NCBI GenBank assembly: GCA_905221605.1
Contig: CAJNDS010000643.1
Span: forward strand, 1 to 64,000
Length of the DNA: 64,000 bases
Origin: Symbiodinium natans
Taxonomy: Eukaryota; Sar; Dinophyceae; Suessiales; Symbiodiniaceae
Reading direction: 5' to 3'
Part shown: one piece after another, positions 50,488-60,615 of the stretch
How positions within the stretch are numbered: position 1 is the first letter of the stretch
Layout of the letters: each line of letters opens with the position of its first letter
The notes under the pieces: generated by a model
The model's input: only the letters and a program-made list of their open reading frames with translations
What the model was told of the DNA's origin: nothing
Databases searched by the model: none
Program-made: the position numbers and the translations under genes

Positions 50488-52476
50488 CTACACTCCTCTT
50501 CGGAGATGTGCTGGTCGCCTTGAGCGTTCTGCGACTCCTGCTCTGGTTGGGCAGAAGCCTTGAACATGGGCTGGAACACAAACAGAGCGGCCAAAGATGC
50601 ACTGCCGCTCTCGGTCCTCTCGGCCCGTCGCACAGCCCCGAAAATTTGAAACACATCGGAGCCTGAAAACCAAAACTGCAACTGGAACAAACGAACTTTC
50701 TGGTTCAACAGTGTTGAAGGCCTGTCTTCCGACCTTCCGGCGAAAGGAACTGAAGAAGCTGTCCATCTTCTGCGTTCCTCCCACCACGTCTTTCTCATCC
50801 CACTCACGTCCATTCCAAAACTTCACATGGAAATTCTTCGTGAACAGCAAACCCTCGTTCGAGGAATAGGGGCCGAAGAGCTTCCCTATAAGTCTCCAGC
50901 AACTCTTGTGAATCTTTAGCGTCTTCCGCCAAAGTTCCAAACCTCGTCGCTTGCGGAAACGCAGGTACCTCAAGGGGCAGCCTGAGCTGCAAAGCGTAGA
51001 CAAATGCGCAAAGACACGGACCTTTCCCTGCGTCAGGACTCTTAAGATCTCTTCAAGAACAAGAAAGGTGTTCCTACTCAGAAGATTGATTTCCCGAGTC
51101 ACTCCGAAGTACGCTATTCCTTTCTCTCGAGCACACGCTCTCGCTATAGCACTCGACTCTTCGCAGCAAAGCTCCAGAACGACGAGCGACACTGTCCCTC
51201 TAGCCACTGCCGTCGCGGCTTCCATCCAAGAGCTCGGAACCTCCAGCGGAGAGGACCTTACTGCATTCGAAGATACTTCCTCAGTGATATTGGGCTCATT
51301 TCTTACTTCTTCGACGTTTTCTTCGGAGATCGACGACCACGATTCTGGCTCGGTAATGAGGCCAGCTGCCTCACAAAGACTGACCAAATTCTCCGCAGTT
51401 GGGGATTTCGTTAGAGCATCTGCGGGGTTGAGTTTCCCCGGTATATACTCCAGCGTCAATCTTTCCTTGGCGACTAGTTGTTGGAGAAAAGCAGCTCTCA
51501 ACTCTATGTGGCGGACTTTCCTAAGGAGGGTACTCATTTGCGCTATGGACAGGGCGCTTTCAGAGTCCCCGTACGCGTGCAACTGATATCGGCCTTCCTC
51601 CGAATCAGAAGGCATCCCCTCCACCATCGTCTGCACCAACAAAGATATACACAATCCCTCTCTGGCGATTTCAGTCAGTGCTGCTAGCTCGGCTTCTGCC
51701 GAGGACAGAGCTACGGTCGTCTGTTTCCTACTGAACGTCTTCAAGCAACAGTTGTTCCAGGTCACAATTCCACCACTCACAGAGTTCAAACCCCAAGACG
51801 CGTCAACAAAACACGACACTGACTCTCGGTCCTCATCAGGGGCTAAAAGCTCTCTACGTGAGGGGAACACTTGGACCTTATGCGGTAAACCAGACACCCA
51901 CCTCAGAACATCCCTCATACAAGCTTCGGCTGCTTCATTGGGGGCTGACTGGTGTCTTCCTAGAAAACCGCATACATACTGCAAATCAGGTCTTGAAAGC
52001 GACGCCCAGGCTAGGCGTCCCAAGGTACGCCTATAGCGCTCGTGCGCCTCTGGCGTAAGAGGTGTGTCCTGTCCTTTCTTGATGAGGTCGGCATACCGCC
52101 GCTCTAATGGTGGAAGCTTCGGCGCCACCTTAGTGATTCCGTACTCCTCACAGCAAGACCTCAGGTACTTAGCGTCCAAGCCAAAGTATACGCAGGGCTC
52201 GCCGGTCTTCTTCCGGAAGATCCTACGTCCCAAGAAAGACACCTCACCTGGTTTTCCTTCCAAGAGCTCACCTGTTAGCTTAAGCTTGTAGCGTTTCTTC
52301 AGGTCTTCATACACCTTTCGAGCTTCGGCGGTGTTCTCGGCCCAAATCAACAGATCGTCAACATAGAAGAGGACAATCACCAAACCATTCTTGGTTTTCT
52401 TGCGGAAGATTGTAGGGTCCAAGATCTGCTGGAATATCCTTGGTTTCCCAAGTACGCCGACAGCTCCTTGTACCAA
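50488..52476 (-). CDS. pol: Copia pol, RT active site, RNase H and methyltransferase-like tail
   Basis: Good sense starts at about 52440. RT has the catalytic block VLFYVDDLLIWAEN at about 52365-52340. RNase H follows: SCFVDASWG, LSSAEAELAALTE, YGDSESAL, RHIELRAAFL and PADALTK. Beyond RNase H, where copia pol usually ends, about 250 more residues continue. VLELCCEESSAIARAC resembles a SAM-binding motif I, YFGVTREINLL follows, and HLSTLCSSGCPLRYL resembles the Pro-Cys motif region of methyltransferases with Pro replaced by Leu. The last 80 residues after about 50750 look frameshifted and may not be native. Confidence 0.85.
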   Translation of the reverse strand: MVQGAVGVLGKPRIFQQILDPTIFRKKTKNGLVIVLFYVDDLLIWAENTAEARKVYEDLKKRYKLKLTGELLEGKPGEVSFLGRRIFRKKTGEPCVYFGLDAKYLRSCCEEYGITKVAPKLPPLERRYADLIKKGQDTPLTPEAHERYRRTLGRLAWASLSRPDLQYVCGFLGRHQSAPNEAAEACMRDVLRWVSGLPHKVQVFPSRRELLAPDEDRESVSCFVDASWGLNSVSGGIVTWNNCCLKTFSRKQTTVALSSAEAELAALTEIAREGLCISLLVQTMVEGMPSDSEEGRYQLHAYGDSESALSIAQMSTLLRKVRHIELRAAFLQQLVAKERLTLEYIPGKLNPADALTKSPTAENLVSLCEAAGLITEPESWSSISEENVEEVRNEPNITEEVSSNAVRSSPLEVPSSWMEAATAVARGTVSLVVLELCCEESSAIARACAREKGIAYFGVTREINLLSRNTFLVLEEILRVLTQGKVRVFAHLSTLCSSGCPLRYLRFRKRRGLELWRKTLKIHKSCWRLIGKLFGPYSSNEGLLFTKNFHVKFWNGREWDEKDVVGGTQKMDSFFSSFRRKVGRQAFNTVEPESSFVPVAVLVFRLRCVSNFRGCATGREDRERQCIFGRSVCVPAHVQGFCPTRAGVAERSRRPAHLRRGV

Positions 52477-53675
52477 GAAAGCGGGGCACTTCGAAGCCCG
52501 TTCATGGCACGAAACAGTTTCAGGAAGACCTTCTCGCCAGTCTTTGCGTTTCCTATGTTACTCGGAAGCTGCACAAACTCCGGCCGCGCAATAGCGGCGT
52601 GCATGAAAGCTACCGACACGTCACAGGACAGCACAGACCCTTTTCTACAAAGAACGGAAAGTAGGAGCCGCAGCCCTTCCAGGCTGGTGGTAGGAGAATA
52701 GATCCCCTCAGCGAGCGTGGTGCCGCCCATAGCGGCAAAATCGCGGACAACAAGTCTAGAGCGGTAGAGACCAGGCTTCTTAACCGTATTGACCCAACGG
52801 CTCGAAAGAACTCTTCTTCCGCTCTCCTTAGCAAGTCTGTACGCTTCTCGCTCGCTCACCACTTCTCCTACGTTGAAAGACTCCAATTCTTCGAGTTCCA
52901 GTTTCATGGACAGATAGAGGAGTTTGGGATCTAACAGCTCACCAGCTTGTTGGGGGACCTGACAACAGATTCTACTCCCTCCAAACTTAAGCTCAAAGGA
53001 AGACGCCGCTTGATTGCTCACAGCGCGGCAGTCAGGTCCTTCACCTAACTTCTGAAGATAATGATCCGTCAACCAATCAATCTCCATGTCCTCCATGTCA
53101 GGTTCAGGAAGATCGCCACCTGCTACCCCCTCATGACCCTCAGAACCCATTTCCGTGGGCTCGTAGTCCTGGACATATTCCGGGATCATTTCTTCGTCCT
53201 CTGGGGCTTCGATTTCCTCTTCTTTTGGAACAATGGGTTCCGCAGGCGGTTCAAACAGCAGCGGCTTTTCTGGGTCCTGCGTATCAAGCACAAGAGGATT
53301 AGCATTAGCTAACAGCTCCAACGTTGGGATGTCGTACGTGGGTTCGTCCCGTTCAAAGATCCCACGACACGCAGGAAAGATCTCAATCTCTCCATCTCCT
53401 CCAATGACAGTCCCATACACACCTCCACCTCTAGGATGGACGGGGCCCAGATAGCTCACTCGAACCGTCTTGGCTCCCCGGAACTTTTCAAGATGTCGTT
53501 TGGAACCGCCAACTTTAGCCTGCGCAGAACAGCCGAAGGGAAGCGTCCTAGTCCTTTGGACTATCTCCTCGTGCAACCTGTCTATTGCTGTGGTACTGTT
53601 GTTGCTGTCAAAGCTCCACAAGTTGAAACTGCGTGCGGCGTACAGCAAAGAAGTCTGCCAAAAGGTAACTGCCAA
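52377..53675 (-). CDS. pol: Copia pol, integrase C-terminal part and RT N-terminal part
   Basis: It begins in the integrase C-terminal region (LPFGCSAQAKV, ARFLGP-like VRVSYLGPVHPRGGG). An acidic linker follows, then RT: RWVNTVKKPGLYRSRLVVRD and LSCDVSVAFMHAAI (first catalytic Asp), with LKLFRAMNGLRSAPLSWY. The coding sense leaves this frame near 52430 and continues in the next ORF. The first codons overlap a second frame of the integrase. Confidence 0.85.
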   Translation of the reverse strand: MAVTFWQTSLLYAARSFNLWSFDSNNSTTAIDRLHEEIVQRTRTLPFGCSAQAKVGGSKRHLEKFRGAKTVRVSYLGPVHPRGGGVYGTVIGGDGEIEIFPACRGIFERDEPTYDIPTLELLANANPLVLDTQDPEKPLLFEPPAEPIVPKEEEIEAPEDEEMIPEYVQDYEPTEMGSEGHEGVAGGDLPEPDMEDMEIDWLTDHYLQKLGEGPDCRAVSNQAASSFELKFGGSRICCQVPQQAGELLDPKLLYLSMKLELEELESFNVGEVVSEREAYRLAKESGRRVLSSRWVNTVKKPGLYRSRLVVRDFAAMGGTTLAEGIYSPTTSLEGLRLLLSVLCRKGSVLSCDVSVAFMHAAIARPEFVQLPSNIGNAKTGEKVFLKLFRAMNGLRSAPLSWYKELSAYLGNQGYSSRSWTLQSSARKPRMVW

Positions 53676-53709
53676 GCGGCGCCACCTTCTTCAACAGGTC
53701 GTCGACGCT

Positions 53710-54480
53710 TTATCTCGCCTCTAGGTCGAGCCATATCGACCAAAATCCCTGCTTCATCGCAGAGACCTGCCTTTCCACAGCACCTTTAGACTGCGGACGG
53801 TATCCTGGCACAACATCTACAATCGTAGGGTTCTCGCGCCTCTGCGCCGCGACCCTCTCGCACATGGATATCAGACCCTGTTCGTTATCGCACCTGAACG
53901 TTAAAGTCTTTTGGTGCAATCCAATTTCGCGGATAAACCGATCGATGTTGAATAACAAGTTCGGGTCGTGTAGTTCCATGGCGGGGATAGACATTGAGTA
54001 CCGGGACGCAACATGTACAAGAAGAAGAACCCTCAGTTTCCCAAAATAATAGAAATCGACCCCAATGGTTTGATTCTCCTTCTGTAGCTGCCTCTTCAGT
54101 CTCCTGGCCGGGACTTTGCCTTTGCTAGAGCAGCAGCTTTCGCAGTTCACATCATAGGGAAAATGACCTCGGGATCTATGTACCTGAAGTGCATGGCTTC
54201 GCAAAGGAATCCTTTCTTCTATCTCCTCTCCTTGTGGAATTGGGGCTTCAGGAGGTTGTTCCGGGTTTTGTGGGGAACGATTCGGTTGGTTTGAGGAAGA
54301 CGGTGGTTCACCACCATCGCGGTCCAAGATTAAGGGATCAAAGCCTGTGCCACTTCCTGGAAGGGGCAGCCCTCTGAGCATCCGCAGATGCCCAGTCAAT
54401 GGCTGCTTTAAGCCTCCTTCCGGCACTCTCTCATCATTTCCCTTCAACACAAAGCATGCCACATCAAGACAACATGCCAT
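53710..54480 (-). CDS. pol: Copia integrase catalytic part (fragment)
   Basis: The zinc-binding HHCC end (HRSRGHFPYDVNCESC) precedes a catalytic core: Asp in IGVDFYYFG, Asp in RCDNEQGL, Glu in KGAVERQV. It ends at a TAG and TAA-containing lesion near 53705-53710, after which the sense continues in the frame of 52377-53675. The N-terminal 20 residues before about 54420 derive from the interrupting sequence. Confidence 0.8.
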   Translation of the reverse strand: MACCLDVACFVLKGNDERVPEGGLKQPLTGHLRMLRGLPLPGSGTGFDPLILDRDGGEPPSSSNQPNRSPQNPEQPPEAPIPQGEEIEERIPLRSHALQVHRSRGHFPYDVNCESCCSSKGKVPARRLKRQLQKENQTIGVDFYYFGKLRVLLLVHVASRYSMSIPAMELHDPNLLFNIDRFIREIGLHQKTLTFRCDNEQGLISMCERVAAQRRENPTIVDVVPGYRPQSKGAVERQVSAMKQGFWSIWLDLEAR

Positions 54481-54827
54481 GCCACAAACAAGCCAACAAC
54501 TTTAAGGTTTTTGGCTTTCCCTTAGTTGGGGCTTTCGGGCTTTTTCTACCAACCAACAAGATCCGTTCTACGCAAACACGCTTGAAGCATCTTCGGGCGC
54601 GAATACGAATCCAACATCCTCCTTTTCGGGGTTTCAACTTCCACAACAATTTGGGATTTTCTTTTGGGGCTTTCCTAAGCAACTTGCACAGCCCTTTCCA
54701 AAAGGCCGAAACAACGACCCCAGCCAAGGCACTGAAGATCAGGATGAGGAACACCATCGCGGACTCAACGACCACTCCTATGAATTTAACCGGGAACGAG
54801 CACGTACCTGGACGCGCCGTCGCAAGT

Positions 54828-55462
54828 TTGAGAGGCCTAATCCCTGCTAGCCTTTCTCCGGAGGGTTTAGGCAGCAGTGAGAGGGGCCTAATCCCTGCTG
54901 GCCTTTCTCGGGAAGGTTTAGGCAGCAGTGAGAGGGGCCGAATCCCTGCTGGCCTTTCTCCGGAGGGTTTAGGCAGCAGTGAGAGGGGCCTAATCCCTGC
55001 TGGCCTTTCTCGGGAAGGTTTAGGCAGCAGTGAGAGGGGCCTAATCCCTGCTGTCCTCTCTCCGGAGGGTTTAGGAAGGAGTGAGAGAGGCCTAATCCCT
55101 GCTGGCCTTTCTCCGGAAGGTTTAGGCAGCAGTGAGAGGGGCCTAATCCCTGCTGTCCTCTCTCCGGAAGGTTTAGGAAGGAGTGAGAGAGGCCTAATCC
55201 CTGCTGGCCTTTCTCCGGAAGGTTTAGGCAGCAGTGAGAAGGGCCTCATCCCTTCTGGCGTTTCTCCGGAGGGTTTAGGAAGGAGTGAGAGGGGCCTAAT
55301 CCCTGCTGCTGGCGTTTCTCCGGAGGGTTTAGGAAGGAGTGAGAGGGGCCTAATCCCTGCTGCTGGCGTTTCTCCGGAGGGTTTAGGCAGGAGTGAGAAG
55401 GGCCTCATCCCTGCTGGCGTTTCTCCGGGGGGTTTAGGCAAGAGTGAGAGGGGCCTAATCCC
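54828..55462 (+). repeat. 51-bp minisatellite
   Basis: About 12 copies of a unit containing GGCCTAATCCCTGCTGGCC and TCTCCGGAGGGTTTAGG. Two variants (GGCAGCAGT and GGAAGGAGT ends) alternate, and some units are 48 or 54 bp. Both strands stay open through it. Confidence 0.95.
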
Positions 55463-55961
55463 CTCTACGCCCTCTGTGGCCAGATTTCCAGAGGGACGAC
55501 ACAGGTCGGCTATTTTTGAGGTCTCTTGGCCACTCCATCCCAAACAAATCCAGTCAAGCCATGTCAAGGTTCCAGGGCCATGGTTACTGCCGCTTCTGCT
55601 TCTGGCAACAAGCAAGGGGAGCGAATCGTCATGCCACACACAAGCACACGTGCCATGCTTCAGGGTTCTAGGGACGTCATGCCCAGCGCAAGCACAAGAC
55701 AACATGTCAAACATGCCAGCACTGCCTTGCGTTAAGGCTTGGGACCCTTGAAAAACATGGTAAAACATCTCCTCCTTGCTCTTTTTGGCTCGCGCGCCTA
55801 GCGCGTCATTCTTCCAACCCCCAAAACAGAGCTGCGCACCGCATGCGCCGATCCTTCCTTCTTCGAAAACAAAACTCTCATGCCAACACACCGCAAAACA
55901 TGCCACAAGCCATGCCAAGAACCATGCCAAAACATGCCAGCAAGACTTTCCTAAAGACTTC

Positions 55962-56100
55962 TGGGCCATTTCAGGGCATTTTCGGGGTACTTTCGGGCAT
56001 TTTCGGGGTGTTTCGGGGTAAGCTCTGTGCACTTCGGGCACGCTCAGGGTGCTTGCGGGGTATTCTTGAGGAACTTCAGGGACCACTTTCGGGGATACTT
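55962..56100 (+). repeat. Short TTCGGGG-type minisatellite
   Basis: Imperfect 10-14 base repeats of TTTTCGGGGTA and TTTCGGGCAT. Confidence 0.8.
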
Positions 56101-56299
56101 CGGCTCTAAGCCCTCGCAGCAAGAAAGCAAACGGCGTCTCAAGCAAAGCATGCCGGCAATCACCGCTCTCTCTTCCTTGTGGCTTCTCGACTTCCGCCTT
56201 CTTTCCTCCTGTCGTCGCTTTCTTGAGGATGCCCTGGCTGTGGCTTAACAACAGAGTCCTGCAGGCAGGTAATCGCGTCTATTTCCATGTCCGAGCCCG

Positions 56300-56510
56300 A
56301 AGGCTGGCGCGGAGAACGACCTTTCCCCGCTTTCTGGCGGCGACCCCCGCTCAAAGCCCACCAGGCCCGATTAGCGGATACAAGTTTCACGTTGCGTTTG
56401 CCTTTGTACAACCTAGACCCGGTTTTGTAGAGATACGTTCTCCACCCTTTCTCCACCGCCGCCCAGGGACTAATGGCGTTAAACGTAACTTCCGCAACGA
56501 GAACCTCAGT
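56300..56510 (-). pseudogene. Copia protease continuation after a frameshift
   Basis: Past a T run at 56512-56517 the next frame reads LTEVLVAEVTFNAISPWAAV and GWRTYLY…, the usual second half of dinoflagellate copia proteases, ending in RAWWALSGG. A 1-base change in the homopolymer explains the break. Confidence 0.65.
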
Positions 56511-58453
56511 TAAAAAAGAAGGCTACAATCACCGAAAACGACCTCTAAGTCGACGACGTCCGATACGGGGATCTTCCCCCCTGAAGCGTTGTACAGAGTG
56601 ACCTCTCTCTCGTGCTTCTTGACCACCCTGAATCCGCTGAGGTGTTCAGAGGAAACCACATGACACGTGGCTCCAGAATCCACTAACCAAACGTCTCTTG
56701 GTTCTAGCTGAAAGCTGGCGCAGATGCGCTCTACATCCCCTGCAGTCAAAGAATTGCTAACAGGTCCCAAACGTTGCTTGTCGAGTGAAAAACCTACCCT
56801 ACGCTCATGCGACTCAGAAAGGCTCAGTTCAGGACCTTGCTGGGCAAACCGCATTGCCATCACAGTCTGTGTCGGCGATGCTTCCGCCTCGGACTCTGGT
56901 TCTCCCATAGCCCGGGCGCGGTTCTTCTTTTTCTTGCCCTTGTCCTCGCCTTTCCCTCCCTTTTCACCCTTCTCTCCCTTGGAGGTGGGCTTTCCTTTCG
57001 GCGTCGGAGAGCGAGGCGTGCCCTTCGGAGTGGGCGACCTTTGTCCTTTAGGGCCACCGGTGCCCTTTCCACTCTTCGACTCTCCTTTGCCGCCCTTGCC
57101 GCCTTTGCCGCCTTTCTCACCAGCATCACGCTGTCGAGACCAACAATCCTTTGCCACATGACCATGCTTGCCGCAATGGTCGCAAAGCTTGCCGTCCATT
57201 CCACGGTTCGCTGCAGTCGGCACGTCGCACATCCTCAGCTGTTCTTCGAAATACTTGAGGCTCTTCGTGAGCTCGCTCCAGCTGTTGGCGTTGCCGTGCA
57301 GCGCCACGTACTGTCTCGCCGGATGCGAAACGGCCTGTAGCAGGATGGAACAGCGATCTGCTTCGGAGAGCTTCAACTCGGGGAAGTTGCTCAACTTGAT
57401 CTCCGCCTTGGCGATTTCGTCCTCCAAGTGTCTGATGATGTCCATGGGCTTTTTGAGCCCCGAACACTGTGCATGCAACTTCATGCAACCGTCTCTCACG
57501 TAGACGGCTTCCATTCGAGACACAATGGAGTAGTTCAGGTGCAAGGTGCGAACTGCCTCGTAGCCGGTAGCAGACATGCTCTGCCTTTTGCTACAGCTTC
57601 GAAGCAACTCCAAACCACGCTCCCACTTCGCCAAGCTCTGGGAAAGCAGGTAAAACAACTTCGCTGACCGAGCTGCAGTGTCAGGAGGTAAACGGTCCTG
57701 TCGGATCTCGTCCTTGACACTGATGCAGAGGCGAATCTCGTTCACATAGGCCTCGTCTTGCAAAGCCAACCATGAACTCATCGTCTCCAGGAAGCCGTGC
57801 CAAGCCTCAATCTCTCGCATTCTGTCTCTACCCATCTCCTGGTGGGCTATGACAGGCAGCTGTGGAAGGTACTTGTCGGCACGGTTGGAAACATATCCAC
57901 CAGATGAACTCCCAGTATCTTTAGGCCTTGAAGAAGGAAGAGAACTTCCTGTGGACGAAGTTGCAGCGAGGAACGGGTCACTTGGTGCAGATGCCGCCGC
58001 GGCTTCCGCCTTGGCTTTAGCCTCAGCAGCTGCAAGTTCGGCATCGTTCCTCCTCTTCTCTTCACTGTCCATGCGACGAAGCATGGTGGCTACAAGCTGT
58101 TGGTTCTGCTCCAACTGCTTCCGGTACTGGTCCATCATGGCTTCCTGCTGTCTCTGCTGTTGCTGCATCACTCGCAGCATCTCAACCACCAGACTCTCTC
58201 CAACAGAACCACCACCAGGAGCAGTGGCTGGCTGTGAACTAGTCGCTGGCGTTGAGGTAGGAACTCCTTGAGTTCCAAAGGCAGTAAAGGGGTTCGGCTG
58301 CTGTCCTACCGGAGTCTCACCGGTTCCAAACAGCAAGGCTTCCTCCTCGGGAGTGTTGTCAGGGACTGGGACTTGCTCCGGAGGCAACGCCCCATGCACT
58401 GGAGAAGTTTGTGGGCTTCCATGTACACTTCCGCCTTGCTCTGGAGTCGCCAT
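56510..58453 (-). CDS. gag-pol: Copia Gag with CCHC knuckle and start of protease
   Basis: The ATG at 58451-58453 (MATPEQGGSV) is chosen over an upstream TTG. Gln-rich coiled segment, then Gag core (YLPQLPVIAHQEMGRDRMRE to YFEEQLRMCD). A canonical knuckle CDHCGKHGHVAKDCW lies at about 57190-57130, followed by a Gly/Lys/Pro-rich basic linker. Protease active site VDSGATCHVVS is at about 56690. The ORF ends at a T-run frameshift. The Gag core is clearly related to 16460-17938 but diverged. Confidence 0.9.
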   Translation of the reverse strand: MATPEQGGSVHGSPQTSPVHGALPPEQVPVPDNTPEEEALLFGTGETPVGQQPNPFTAFGTQGVPTSTPATSSQPATAPGGGSVGESLVVEMLRVMQQQQRQQEAMMDQYRKQLEQNQQLVATMLRRMDSEEKRRNDAELAAAEAKAKAEAAAASAPSDPFLAATSSTGSSLPSSRPKDTGSSSGGYVSNRADKYLPQLPVIAHQEMGRDRMREIEAWHGFLETMSSWLALQDEAYVNEIRLCISVKDEIRQDRLPPDTAARSAKLFYLLSQSLAKWERGLELLRSCSKRQSMSATGYEAVRTLHLNYSIVSRMEAVYVRDGCMKLHAQCSGLKKPMDIIRHLEDEIAKAEIKLSNFPELKLSEADRCSILLQAVSHPARQYVALHGNANSWSELTKSLKYFEEQLRMCDVPTAANRGMDGKLCDHCGKHGHVAKDCWSRQRDAGEKGGKGGKGGKGESKSGKGTGGPKGQRSPTPKGTPRSPTPKGKPTSKGEKGEKGGKGEDKGKKKKNRARAMGEPESEAEASPTQTVMAMRFAQQGPELSLSESHERRVGFSLDKQRLGPVSNSLTAGDVERICASFQLEPRDVWLVDSGATCHVVSSEHLSGFRVVKKHEREVTLYNASGGKIPVSDVVDLEVVFGDCSLLF

Positions 58454-58561
58454 GGCGTGGAGGTACTTAACACAGGCGCTGGAGTCACTCTCCGTGCTCC
58501 GCGACCATGTGAAAAGCAGAGCTCGCGCAGCTGTCTTTTTTTCACTTCGCACTTGAGCCAA

Positions 58562-60615
58562 ACACCAAAGTGTTCGGCCAGCTTCAGTTCTTGCAGCAAG
58601 CTCTCTCCAAAAGCTAAGAGCTCCAAAAAAGCTACGAATTCCATTTCAACTTCTTTGTTCTACAAAGGAAGGAAAAGCAAAAGAACAATGCAACTGCTTT
58701 GGTCTCATCTCGGGGACTTCATCACTTCCGAACAGCAAAACAGCGAAGCTTCAGAGTTCACTCTGCACTTCCACTCCCATCCTGTCCAACGGCAACGAAC
58801 GAAGTGGCGGGGACACGGAGTGAGTTGCAACAAGACAGAACCTGAGAGTTCTGACACGCACTTCTTCACTACTGCTCTTAAGCAGTTCCAAGTGCCTCAA
58901 AACTCATCCTCGGATGCCAACACGACAAGACATGCGTCGCAGTCAACCCAAACATGCTTTAGGGACTTTGGGCAAAACCAAACATGCTCATGCCAAGTCA
59001 TGCAGCAGAAAAACTCTTATGCTTCTCTCTGTGCAGTCAAAACACCACATGGCACCAACTGGGCACTACAGGTGAATTTTTCACAGGATTCCGTACTTGT
59101 CTGTCAAGGACACATCACGGACCCCGCATTGGCAAAAGGGGCACAGATCAGACTAGCAGAAAGAACAGCAGCAGAAGTCACCTCTCACCCAGCTGCGCCC
59201 ACCCAGATAGATGTCCGCCCATCAGACGCCTGCCCCATACGCACGTCTTTCCTCTTCTTTTTTGTGCCATCCCTTTGCCAATGTCCGTGTCTGTTCTTGA
59301 CGACAAGTACGGTCTCCTGACTATTGAGCGATGAGCTTGGTTCGAGCCAAATGATGTTGTCGCACCGGGACTTCAACGACGACTGGGGTTACCAGTAGTT
59401 TAGCGCCTTTGCTCGCTTTTTTCTTCTGTTTCTTGGTTTCGTGGCTGGTTGTGTGGTGTTTTTGGTTTGCGCACACTGACTTCGTGTCACTAGTTACGTC
59501 GCGTGAAAAACCGAAGGTCCCTCTGGTACCTTTTCCCTTGAAAGCACGAACCCTGACCTCTCACACAAGTGCGGACAACTCTCTCTTTTTCACAGTCAGA
59601 GCCACTTGAGCCAAGCCAAGTCACGAAGTGCACAAACTAAACGAATTCTCTCTTGTGAGCTTAAACTCAGCTTCAGAACGAAGTTCCTACACACTGCACA
59701 CTCACTTTAAATAGCGTATTGGGCAAAAACACACTCGTATGATTTCCTTGGAAATCAACGAGGCATAAACCATCGAGGATGGGATCACACGGATTCCCAA
59801 TCACTCCGAAGCAAAACAAACCTATACAAGCTGATCCAAAACATGACAAAAACATCACTGATCAGCCACAATCTTCCACCCCCCGCATTTTGCTGAGGGT
59901 TCATGTCAAAGATCTGAAGTCCAAGCCCAGCTCGGCACTTCAACACTAAGGGGATGCCCTGGCCACATTCCCTTGGTGCGTACTCGCCACCAAACGAAAC
60001 AAACAACACACCAGTCGATCTCTGACATCAAACTTAAAACTCATGCAAGATCCCACCATCAGGCAGGTTGTCCTGGGTCCACATCACTGGTAACCCAAGA
60101 GTTCGTTGTCCAAACACGTGAAAAACGAATTAAACTTGCATCCACCTGCACTGGGGCAGGGTTGTCTTGGAACGAATCCAAGAGTTCGTGGTGACAAACA
60201 CGTGAAAACGAATTAATGCAAGCTTCAGATGTTTCCCACTCAGCACTCGACCTTGTCGTGGTACTCCTCCTCAGTCTCGCATCTTCCAGGTCACCAAACT
60301 CACCAACTAGCATCGGCTAGCTGATCCTTCAGGAAAAGATTGGCTTCATAGTTTCGCTTCTTCCAGCGTACCATCAGCCAAAAACGTCTTCAGAGGTGGC
60401 AATCAGACGCCTTGCAGAAGGGGCTATAGAGTCCCTCGTTGAGTTTCATCATCATTTTGCCTCCTCTTTGCAAACTTCTCATGCACTGAAACAAGGGCTC
60501 ACACTAACCAGAAAAATCGCGGGCGCTCCATGGCGGCAACGCGGCCATGGCTTCCAAAAAATGGCTGCGGGTTTCACTCACCCACCCAACCACTGAGATC
60601 ACTTAGCATCTCAGT
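58562..60615. other. Leader/LTR region between two minus-strand copia elements
   Basis: No gene. CGCTAAACTAC followed by TGGTAACCCC on the minus strand near 59405-59386 resembles an LTR end plus primer binding site of the element at left. GCTATTTAAAG at about 59706-59716 is TATA-like in the same sense. The part nearer 60615 should be the 3' UTR and LTR of the next element, but no paired LTR was found. Confidence 0.45.
60098..60216 (+). repeat. Imperfect direct repeat, about 81-bp period
   Basis: AAGAGTTCGTTGTCC…AAACACGTGAAAAACGAATTAA recurs as AAGAGTTCGTGGTGAC…AAACACGTGAAAACGAATTAA. Confidence 0.8.

Larger units (their letters stand above)
54481..56299. other. Interrupting segment inside the copia element
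   Basis: It separates protease from integrase. No gene is recognised. CATGCC-containing words are frequent (54455-54490, 55556-55735, 55875-55945). It includes two minisatellites listed separately. Long frames are open on both strands only because the main repeat unit is a multiple of three. Confidence 0.6.
50488..59393 (-). mobile_element. Decayed copia element, interrupted by minisatellite DNA
   Basis: The minus-strand order is Gag (58453-56510), protease (to about 56300), an interruption (about 56250-54480), integrase (54480-53710), and RT to RNase H to extra tail (53675-50488). Frames change at about 56515, 53690 and 52430. A possible 5' LTR end with TGGTAACCCC lies near 59390. No LTR copy was found at the left end, so the limits are approximate. 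Confidence 0.8.

Noticed and set aside
54399-55751. 450-codon plus-strand repeat protein
   Set aside because: Produced by a 51-bp minisatellite that is open in several frames on both strands; no non-repeat domain.
58268-59320. 350-codon plus-strand frame
   Set aside because: The first part is antisense to Gag; the rest is Ser/Thr/Gln-rich leader or LTR DNA without protein-like order.
59386-59405. Primer binding site TGGTAACCCC of the decayed copia element
   Set aside because: No LTR partner and no known tRNA end confirms it; kept only as a remark in the region entry.
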